NCBI GenBank assembly: GCA_002315795.1
Contig: DCIF01000003.1
Location: 782 to 9,755, forward strand
Direction of reading: 5' to 3'
DNA: 8,974 nt
DNA from: Bacteroidales bacterium UBA1733
GTDB lineage: Bacteria; Bacteroidota; Bacteroidia; Bacteroidales; UBA3663
Part shown: positions 1 through 5,318 of the stretch, piece after piece
Layout of the letters: every line of letters begins with the position of its first letter
Numbering within the stretch: position 1 is the stretch's first letter
The notes under the pieces: model-generated
What the model was told of the DNA's origin: nothing
Seen by the model: the letters and a program-made list of their open reading frames with translations, nothing else
The model's database searches: none
Translations under genes and position numbers: made by a program

Positions 1-1463
1 GGACGCTCATCGAGTCGCTGGAGTGGCATGATAGGGAAGATCTGGTCGATGCTCCACATGTCAGGCAATGACTGGAAGAGTGAGAAGTTGCAGTAATACT
101 TGTCGGCCAGCAACTTGGAGATCTTGTGAAGTTCTTCTGGCGCACGCTTCATGCCATGCACCAGGCTGTCAATCTCTCTGGTTACGCTCCAGTAGAGTTT
201 TTCGATCTGAGCGCGTGTCTTGAGGTCGATCATGCCGTGTGAGAAAAGCTGCAGTACCTCGTCACGAATCTGCTGTGCATCGTGCCAGCTTTCAAGCGCT
301 GAACGCTGTGTGAGATTGTCCCAGATATCGTAGAGTTCCTTCACAAGCTCGTGATCTTCAGGACCGACGACCCATTCTTCTGGCATCTCAGGGAGTGTGG
401 CAGTCTCGAGCACCTCCATGACGAGCATAGAGTGATGAGCTGAGAGCGAACGGCCGCTCTCGGTGATGATGTTAGGGTGGGGGAGGTCGTTCTTATCGGC
501 CGCCTCCATGATCTGGTACATGATGTCGTTGACATACTCCTGGATAGAGTAGTTGACCGACGACTCGTTAGACGCCGAGCGTGTGCCGTCATAATCTACG
601 CCGAGGCCACCACCTGCATCGACAAACTCTACCTCAAAGCCCATCTTGCGCATCTGCACATAGAACTGTGAGGCCTCACGGATGGCGGTCTTCACGTGAC
701 GGATGTTGGTCACCTGACTGCCGATGTGGAAATGGATGAGTTTGAGACAGTCCTTGAGGTTGTTGGCCTCAAGATACTCCATGGCTTCGAGCAACTCGGA
801 ACTGGTCAAACCGAACTTTGAGGCATCACCACCACTGCTTTCCCACTTGCCAGAACCTGACGAAGCCAGTTTGATGCGGATACCGATGTTCGGACGCACC
901 TTCAGTCGTGAAGCAATCTTGTTAATGATCTCAATCTCGTTGAGCTTCTCAGCCACAATATAGATACGCTTTCCCATCTTCTGTGCAAGAAGGGCCAGCT
1001 CGATGAACGATTCGTCTTTATAGCCGTTACAGATGATCAGTGAATCATAGTCGGTGCAGGCGGCAATGACGGCATGAAGTTCTGGTTTTGAACCGGCTTC
1101 AAGGCCGAGGTTGAACTTCTTGCCATGGCTCACCATCTCAGTGACAACCGGCTGCATCTGGTTCACCTTGATAGGATAAACGCTGTAGCACTCACCTTTA
1201 TAATTATATTCCTTGGCCGCTTTGTCGAAGCACTGACGCATACGCTCAATGCGGTTGTCGAGAATATCAGGGAAACGCAGCAGCACCGGCGCCTGAATAT
1301 CACGCAGGGCCAGTTCGTCCATCACTTCGCGCAGATCTATCTGCACACCATCTTTCTTGGGGGTCACAGTGACGTGTCCTTTCTCATTAATGTCAAAGTA
1401 GTTGACACCCCAGCCATGAATATTGTAGAGCTCCGCAGAGTCCTCAATATGCCATTTCTTCAT
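1..1463 (-). CDS. speA: Biosynthetic arginine decarboxylase, N-terminal part (runs off left edge)
   Basis: This PLP enzyme converts L-arginine to agmatine and CO2, the entry to putrescine and spermidine, in the cytoplasm. Translating the complement from the ATG at 1463-1461 gives 487 full codons with no stop; family members are about 630 residues, so roughly 140 are missing. The protein starts MKKWHIEDSAELYNIHGWGV, as bacterial SpeA does. The PLP lysine lies in YPIKVNQ (Lys99), followed by HFHIGSQ (244-250), the glycine-rich GGGLGVDYDG (284-293) that holds the PLP phosphate, and ESGRSL (335-340). FPIMPLQRLDER at the edge matches the start of the C-terminal beta domain. The second active-site segment with the Cys/Asp pair (CDSDG in relatives) would lie outside. 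The gene is divergent from nspC, which acts later in the same pathway. The start is supported by the N-terminal match and a promoter about 90 bp upstream. No frameshift was seen. Confidence 0.96.
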   Translation of the reverse strand, partial: MKKWHIEDSAELYNIHGWGVNYFDINEKGHVTVTPKKDGVQIDLREVMDELALRDIQAPVLLRFPDILDNRIERMRQCFDKAAKEYNYKGECYSVYPIKVNQMQPVVTEMVSHGKKFNLGLEAGSKPELHAVIAACTDYDSLIICNGYKDESFIELALLAQKMGKRIYIVAEKLNEIEIINKIASRLKVRPNIGIRIKLASSGSGKWESSGGDASKFGLTSSELLEAMEYLEANNLKDCLKLIHFHIGSQVTNIRHVKTAIREASQFYVQMRKMGFEVEFVDAGGGLGVDYDGTRSASNESSVNYSIQEYVNDIMYQIMEAADKNDLPHPNIITESGRSLSAHHSMLVMEVLETATLPEMPEEWVVGPEDHELVKELYDIWDNLTQRSALESWHDAQQIRDEVLQLFSHGMIDLKTRAQIEKLYWSVTREIDSLVHGMKRAPEELHKISKLLADKYYCNFSLFQSLPDMWSIDQIFPIMPLQRLDER

Positions 1464-1481
1464 CGTTCGTTTTGACGTTTT

Positions 1482-1503
1482 ACAATTAACAATTTCACAA
1501 TTA
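1482..1503. repeat. Short tandem repeat ACAATTA/ACAATTTC in speA leader
   Basis: Three near-identical 7-8 bp units lie in a row: ACAATTA, ACAATTTC, ACAATTA. Read with flanks, the 9-mer ACAATTAAC occurs exactly at 1482-1490 and 1497-1505. They sit 18-40 bp ahead of the speA start codon and would be transcribed in its 5' untranslated leader. Function is unknown; similar short-word repeats occupy most of the other gaps. Confidence 0.7.
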
Positions 1504-1504
1504 A

Positions 1505-1524
1505 CCACGCAACCCTTAGCGTGG
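1505..1524 (-). other. Hairpin in the speA 5' leader
   Basis: CCACGC (1505-1510) and GCGTGG (1519-1524) are perfect inverted repeats around an 8-nt loop, a GC-rich 6-bp stem in otherwise AT-rich sequence. With a transcription start near 1548 on the minus strand, the hairpin would form about 25 nt into the speA leader and about 40 nt before the ATG. There is no U-run on either side, so it is not a typical intrinsic terminator. It could affect transcript stability or translation; this is inference. Confidence 0.5.
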
Positions 1525-1544
1525 AAAGCAAGTTTCAATGAATT

Positions 1545-1557
1545 TTTGCGGCGCAAA
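1545..1557. promoter_or_regulatory. 13-bp palindrome over the speA -7 element and start site
   Basis: TTTGCG-G-CGCAAA is a perfect 6+1+6 palindrome. Its right half overlaps the speA -7 element (1554-1561, minus strand), and the rest covers the expected transcription start. A protein bound here would block speA transcription, so it is a possible operator. It may also be coincidence, because sequence after Bacteroidota -7 elements often begins TTTGC followed by G/C bases. Confidence 0.3.
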
Positions 1558-1584
1558 GTTACAAGTTTTTACAATAATCCCCAA
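1554..1584 (-). promoter_or_regulatory. Bacteroidota-type promoter for speA
   Basis: On the minus strand, TTG (complement of CAA at 1582-1584) is followed after exactly 20 nt by TAACTTTG (complement of CAAAGTTA at 1554-1561). This fits the TTTG-N19-21-TAnnTTTG pattern used by the primary sigma factor of Bacteroides and relatives. Transcription would begin near 1548, giving a leader of about 85 nt that includes the hairpin at 1505-1524. Confidence 0.7.
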
Positions 1585-1599
1585 TTTTTTGCTCGTATA

Positions 1600-1631
1600 T
1601 TTCATATTTCGCCAATTTTTTTATAACTTTG
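1600..1631 (+). promoter_or_regulatory. Bacteroidota-type promoter for nspC
   Basis: TAACTTTG at 1624-1631 matches the -7 consensus TAnnTTTG. Twenty nt upstream is TTTC (1600-1603), one mismatch from the -33 TTTG. A start near 1637-1640 would give a short leader of about 15 nt before the ATG at 1653. The -33 regions of this promoter and of the divergent speA promoter are only about 15 bp apart. Confidence 0.6.
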
Positions 1632-1652
1632 CGGCTGATAAATTGTAAAAAT

Positions 1653-2816
1653 ATGATTGAAACTGATATCCTCGAGAGCGATTATTCCAAATTCCCCTCT
1701 CCTTGTTACGTCCTCGAAGAGCGTCTGCTGCGTCGCAACCTGTCGCTCATTAAAGGAGTGGCCGATAAGGCGGGAGTTGAGATTATCCTGGCGTTCAAAG
1801 CCTATGCTTTGTGGAAGACGTTCCCGATCTTCCGCGAATACATCACGCACACTACGGCCTCGTCTCTGAGTGAGGCGCGTCTGGCCTATGAGGAGTTTGG
1901 CTCTAAGGCTCATACTTATAGTCCGGCGTATGATGATCAGAATATCGATACGATTCTGGAGTGTTCGAGCCACATCACTTTCAATAGTCTCACACAGTAT
2001 GAACGTTATGGCAAGAAAGCGCAGCAGGCAGGGGTGAGCTGTGGTCTGCGTGTCAATCCTGAATACAGTGAGATTGAGACGGCACTCTATAATCCTTGTG
2101 CTCCTGGTTCGCGTTTCGGTGTTTTGAGCGATGAGCTGTCGGAACAGCTGCCAGAAGGTATCGAAGGATTCCATTGTCATTGTCATTGCGAAGATGACAG
2201 TCACACGTTGGAACGCACTTTGGAGCATCTGGAGGCAAAGTTCTCTCCATGGTTCCAGCAGATCAAATGGCTCAACCTCGGTGGCGGCCATCTGATGACA
2301 CGTGCCGACTATGACACTTCGCATCTGGTGGCCGTGCTGAAGGCTCTGAAGCATCGCTATCCCTGGCTGAAGATCATCCTCGAACCTGGCAGTGCTTTTG
2401 GCTGGCAGACCGGTCCGCTGATCAGCCAGGTAGTCGATGTCGTGGAGAATCACGGTATCAAGACCGCTATCCTCAATGTGTCGTTTGCCTGTCACATGCC
2501 TGACTGTCTTGAGATGCCATATCAGCCAGCAGTACGTGGTGCCAAGTCGCTCGCTTTAGACACCGATGGTAAGAACATCTACCGTTTGGGTGGTAACTCC
2601 TGCTTGAGTGGTGACTTCATTGGTAGCTGGGAATTCGATCATCCGCTTCAGGTAGGTGATTATGTGGTGTTTGAAGATATGCTACACTACACAACGGTGA
2701 AGACACACACGTTCAATGGCGTCTCGCATCCTGCTATTGCAATGTATAAGATGGATGGAAGTGCTGAAATCTTACGCACATTTGGTTACGAGGATTATAA
2801 GAATAGGATGGATTAA
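1653..2816 (+). CDS. nspC: Carboxynorspermidine/carboxyspermidine decarboxylase
   Basis: NspC is a PLP enzyme of the alanine-racemase fold that decarboxylates carboxyspermidine (or carboxynorspermidine), the last step to spermidine in bacteria lacking S-adenosylmethionine decarboxylase. The 387-residue product is of normal family length. Visible landmarks are the PLP lysine in LAFKAY (Lys49), a His/Cys-rich strand HCHCHCEDD (174-182), the phosphate loop LNLGGGHLMT (207-216), EPGSAFGWQTG (244-254) with the Glu expected to face the PLP ring nitrogen, and GGNSCLSGD (313-321) with the likely active-site Cys317. The ATG at 1653 is preferred over an in-frame TTG at 1629, because that TTG is part of the -7 promoter element; the ATG also has the AT-rich context seen at other starts here. 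The gene is divergent from speA, and the partner dehydrogenase is not in the window. In vivo substrate (spermidine versus norspermidine branch) is inferred from lineage. Confidence 0.95.
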   Translation: MIETDILESDYSKFPSPCYVLEERLLRRNLSLIKGVADKAGVEIILAFKAYALWKTFPIFREYITHTTASSLSEARLAYEEFGSKAHTYSPAYDDQNIDTILECSSHITFNSLTQYERYGKKAQQAGVSCGLRVNPEYSEIETALYNPCAPGSRFGVLSDELSEQLPEGIEGFHCHCHCEDDSHTLERTLEHLEAKFSPWFQQIKWLNLGGGHLMTRADYDTSHLVAVLKALKHRYPWLKIILEPGSAFGWQTGPLISQVVDVVENHGIKTAILNVSFACHMPDCLEMPYQPAVRGAKSLALDTDGKNIYRLGGNSCLSGDFIGSWEFDHPLQVGDYVVFEDMLHYTTVKTHTFNGVSHPAIAMYKMDGSAEILRTFGYEDYKNRMD

Positions 2817-2832
2817 GGGAAAAGACCTTCCC
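2817..2832 (+). terminator. Small hairpin directly after nspC stop (weak terminator candidate)
   Basis: GGGAA (2817-2821) and TTCCC (2828-2832) can pair around a 6-nt loop, beginning at the base after the nspC stop codon. There is no following U-tract, so efficient intrinsic termination is doubtful and nspC transcripts may run into the peptidase gene. It may simply cap the 3' end of nspC. Confidence 0.2.
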
Positions 2833-2840
2833 GGTTCAAA

Positions 2841-2885
2841 CGTCCCCAACATCCCTAATATCCCCAGAATCTCTAAAAATCCTAA
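2841..2885 (+). repeat. Degenerate 9-bp tandem array, about five units
   Basis: The gap before the DPP IV gene can be cut into successive 9-mers: CGTCCCCAA, CATCCCTAA, TATCCCCAG, AATCTCTAA, AAATCCTAA, followed by AATATAATG, which contains the start codon. The shared pattern is roughly nATCcCyAA, drifting toward A/T-rich near the gene. On the mRNA this would be a C/A-rich, G-poor and probably unstructured stretch. No TAnnTTTG promoter is seen in this 75-bp gap. Confidence 0.6.
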
Positions 2886-2891
2886 AATATA

Positions 2892-5153
2892 ATGTCAAAG
2901 AAAAAAATAATATCTGCTTTAACAGCAGTTGCAATGGTTTCGAGCATCAGTGCTGCAGAATTTACCGTAGAGGATGTCCGCACTGGTGCCTTCAGTGGCG
3001 AGAGCGTGCCATCGTTCCGCAGTACGGCTGACGGAAAGCATTATACGGCCATCACAGACGATGGTCGCGCCATTGTGAAGTATCAGTATAGCAATGGACA
3101 GGCAGTGGATACCTTGCTCAACCTCGATAAAGTGAAGGAGGAGGAGGGGACTTGCGTGAAAGACGTGCGTCTGAGTGGCTACGAACTCTCGCAGGACGAG
3201 GAGCGTCTCCTGGTGTGGAGCAATTGCGACTATGTATATCGCCGCAGCTATAAAGCCGACTATTTCTACTATGTCATTCAGGCAGGTGGCGTGAAGCGAG
3301 ACAAGATCAAGCGACTCACCGAAGGCAAGGTACAGGCAGCACAGTTGGCACCAGATGGCCGACAGGTTGTCTTCATGCGCGATAATGACCTCTATCTCGT
3401 CAAGGTGATGAGTGCCGGTATGGACCTTGCAGAGCGTCAGATTACCAACGATGGCAAGCGTAACAGTATCATCAACGGAGTGCCAGACTGGGTCTATGAG
3501 GAGGAGTTCTCCATGGATCGTGCTGTTGCGTGGAGTCCGGACAGTAAGACCATCTGCTACTTGAAGTGGGATGAATCGCCTGTCAAGCAGTATTATCTGC
3601 CTACTTATCGTGGCTCTTTCCCAAGTCGCGATGAGTTCGAGCTCTATCCTGGCCAATATACTTATAAGTATCCTGTAGCTGGCGAAACCAACAGTACCGT
3701 CACGGCATGGTCGTACGATGTATATACCAAGAAGACCACTGCGCTGAAGGTGCCGGTCGATGCTGATGGCTACATCCCACGCATTCAGTTCACCACACAG
3801 GAGAATCAGTTGGCCGTATTGACGCTCAACCGCTTGCAGAACCGTCTGCAACTCTATTTCGTCAATCCTCAGAGTGGCGTGGCCAAACTCATCGTTGAAG
3901 ATACCAACGAACAGTATATCTCGGAGGCTGATCTTGATGCTCTCCAGTTCGATGCACAGGGCTTCACCTGGGCTTCTGAACGCAGTGGCTATCGTCACCT
4001 TTATTATTATAACCTCCTCGGCCAGCAGCAGCGTCAGCTGACCAAAGGAAACTTCGATGTGACCGATATCTATGGCTATGATGCTGCTTCGAAGACTGCA
4101 TACGTGCAGGTGGCTTACGTTGGTCAGAATGCAGCTCAGCCAGCACCTCTCACTCGTGGCATCTATAAGATTGACGCGAAAGGTCAGATGCTGCCACTCT
4201 TCAATGGCGGCAAGGATGGTCAGGGTTGTCGCGGTACTCACCGTGCTGCATTCAGCAAGGGCTTCATCTACATGCAGCACTATTATAGCGATGCAGAGAC
4301 ACCAACACGTGTCACCCTTGAGACCGTCAAGGACCTGAAGGTACTTAAGGTGATGGAAGATAATGCTGCATTGCGCCAGAAGGTGGCAGGTATGCCAAAG
4401 AAGGAATTCGTGCAGATGACCACAGAGCGTGGTGATGTGCTCAATGGCTATATCATCCGTCCTGCTTCTGCTTCGGCCAATGCCAAGGCTCCTGCCGTAC
4501 TCTTCCAGTACTCAGGTCCTGGCAGTCAGCAGGTGCTCGACAGCTGGAGTTTCGGCTTCGAGCAGTATCTCGTGCAGCAAGGCTTCGTGTCGGTTTGTTT
4601 CGATGGCCGTGGTACAGGTGCTCGTGGAGCTGCCTGGGAGCGTCAGACCTATTGCCAGTTGGGAGTCAAGGAGAGTGAAGACCAGCTCTCGGCTGGCCGT
4701 TATGCTGCCAAACTGCCATACGTTGACGGTAGTAAGATCGGTCTCTGGGGATGGAGCTTCGGAGGTTATAACACCTGTATGACCATGTGCGGAGGCAATG
4801 ACGTCTTTGCTGCCGCTGTGGCTGTGGCTCCTGTGACCGACTGGAAGTTCTATGACTCTGTCTATACTGAGCGTTATATGCGTACTCCTCAGCAGAATGC
4901 CGATGGTTATAAGGCTGCCAGCTGTCTGGAGCGTGCTTCTCAGCTCAAAGGCAACCTCCTCATCGTCACCGGTACTGCCGACGATAATGTGCATCCACAG
5001 AACACTTACGAGTTCGCAGAGCAGCTTGTACAGGCCGACAAGGACTTTGATATGATGGTTTATACCAACCGAGATCATGGCATTCGTGGCGGCAACAGCA
5101 ACACTCATGTATATACTAAGGTGTACAATTATTTCAGGAATCACTTGAAGTAG
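2892..5153 (+). CDS. Secreted dipeptidyl peptidase IV (family S9B serine peptidase)
   Basis: DPP IV removes N-terminal Xaa-Pro or Xaa-Ala dipeptides from peptides. The 753-residue protein begins with a signal peptide (KKK, a hydrophobic stretch, then SISAA with likely cleavage before Glu23), so it should act in the periplasm or at the surface. Residues of about 60-500 form the beta-propeller region and contain DWVYEEEF (199-206), whose glutamates 204 and 205 match the pair that holds the substrate amino group in DPP IV. The C-terminal alpha/beta-hydrolase domain shows the oxyanion tyrosine in QYSGPGS (Tyr540), the nucleophile elbow GWSFGGY (Ser622), GTADDNVHPQ (Asp697, Asn699) and DHGIRGG (His729), a complete triad. 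Length is close to characterised Bacteroidota DPP IV enzymes (about 720-740). No C-terminal type IX sorting domain is apparent. It is followed after 165 bp by another exported peptidase. Very few TTA, CTA and TCA codons suggest selected codon use. Confidence 0.96.
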   Translation: MSKKKIISALTAVAMVSSISAAEFTVEDVRTGAFSGESVPSFRSTADGKHYTAITDDGRAIVKYQYSNGQAVDTLLNLDKVKEEEGTCVKDVRLSGYELSQDEERLLVWSNCDYVYRRSYKADYFYYVIQAGGVKRDKIKRLTEGKVQAAQLAPDGRQVVFMRDNDLYLVKVMSAGMDLAERQITNDGKRNSIINGVPDWVYEEEFSMDRAVAWSPDSKTICYLKWDESPVKQYYLPTYRGSFPSRDEFELYPGQYTYKYPVAGETNSTVTAWSYDVYTKKTTALKVPVDADGYIPRIQFTTQENQLAVLTLNRLQNRLQLYFVNPQSGVAKLIVEDTNEQYISEADLDALQFDAQGFTWASERSGYRHLYYYNLLGQQQRQLTKGNFDVTDIYGYDAASKTAYVQVAYVGQNAAQPAPLTRGIYKIDAKGQMLPLFNGGKDGQGCRGTHRAAFSKGFIYMQHYYSDAETPTRVTLETVKDLKVLKVMEDNAALRQKVAGMPKKEFVQMTTERGDVLNGYIIRPASASANAKAPAVLFQYSGPGSQQVLDSWSFGFEQYLVQQGFVSVCFDGRGTGARGAAWERQTYCQLGVKESEDQLSAGRYAAKLPYVDGSKIGLWGWSFGGYNTCMTMCGGNDVFAAAVAVAPVTDWKFYDSVYTERYMRTPQQNADGYKAASCLERASQLKGNLLIVTGTADDNVHPQNTYEFAEQLVQADKDFDMMVYTNRDHGIRGGNSNTHVYTKVYNYFRNHLK

Positions 5154-5162
5154 TTGAATATC

Positions 5163-5283
5163 AACAGGGAATTTAAGGAATTTAAGGAAATCTCAGTGGA
5201 AGAATAGAGAACGAGAATTTTAAGAATTATCTCTTTATTTCCTTGGTTCCTTTATCTTCCTTTAATTCCTTTAATTCCTTGTT
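5163..5283. repeat. Large imperfect inverted repeat between the two peptidase genes
   Basis: The left arm (5163-5189) and right arm (5257-5283) are 27 nt each. By hand alignment 25 of 27 positions can pair (24 Watson-Crick plus one G-U), with two U-U mismatches; the loop is 67 nt. The left arm contains GGAATTTAA twice in tandem and the right arm TTTAATTCC twice, so each arm is itself a direct repeat with period 9. In RNA this would be a long AU-rich hairpin between the DPP IV stop and the M28 start. It could end or protect the upstream transcript; there is no clean U-tail. I do not recognise it as a named element. Confidence 0.75.
5234..5278 (+). repeat. TTTAATTCC array with 8-10 bp period
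   Basis: Five consecutive units all end in TCC or TTCC: TTTATTTCC, TTGGTTCC, TTTATCTTCC, TTTAATTCC, TTTAATTCC. The last two are identical and form most of the right arm of the inverted repeat. The pyrimidine-rich run lies 41 bp ahead of the M28 start codon. No perfect TAnnTTTG promoter is visible in this gap. Confidence 0.6.
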
Positions 5284-5318
5284 AAATACTGCAATAATAC
5301 ATAATTCATAATATAATA

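Noticed and set aside
1125..1475. Plus-strand frames within 341-1475
   Set aside because: They are shadows of speA, which reads cleanly on the minus strand with all expected motifs.
1629..1652. In-frame TTG as an upstream start for nspC (8 extra residues)
   Set aside because: The TTG is the end of the -7 promoter element TAACTTTG, so it would lie upstream of the transcript start; the ATG at 1653 matches the expected N-terminus.
1602..2495. 297-codon open frame on the minus strand opposite nspC
   Set aside because: It has the same codon-aligned antisense explanation, no recognisable family, and runs through the nspC promoter; nspC is clearly the real gene.
2919..4280. 453-codon open frame on the minus strand opposite DPP IV
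   Set aside because: It uses the same codon boundaries as DPP IV, so its stops correspond to sense TTA, CTA and TCA codons, which this gene avoids over codons 11-462. Its boundary is simply the TTA at codon 10. The product shows no recognisable motif. The opposite strand is a complete DPP IV.
5154..5318. CRISPR array in the repeated gap
   Set aside because: Repeat units are about 9 bp with no spacers, and no cas genes are nearby.
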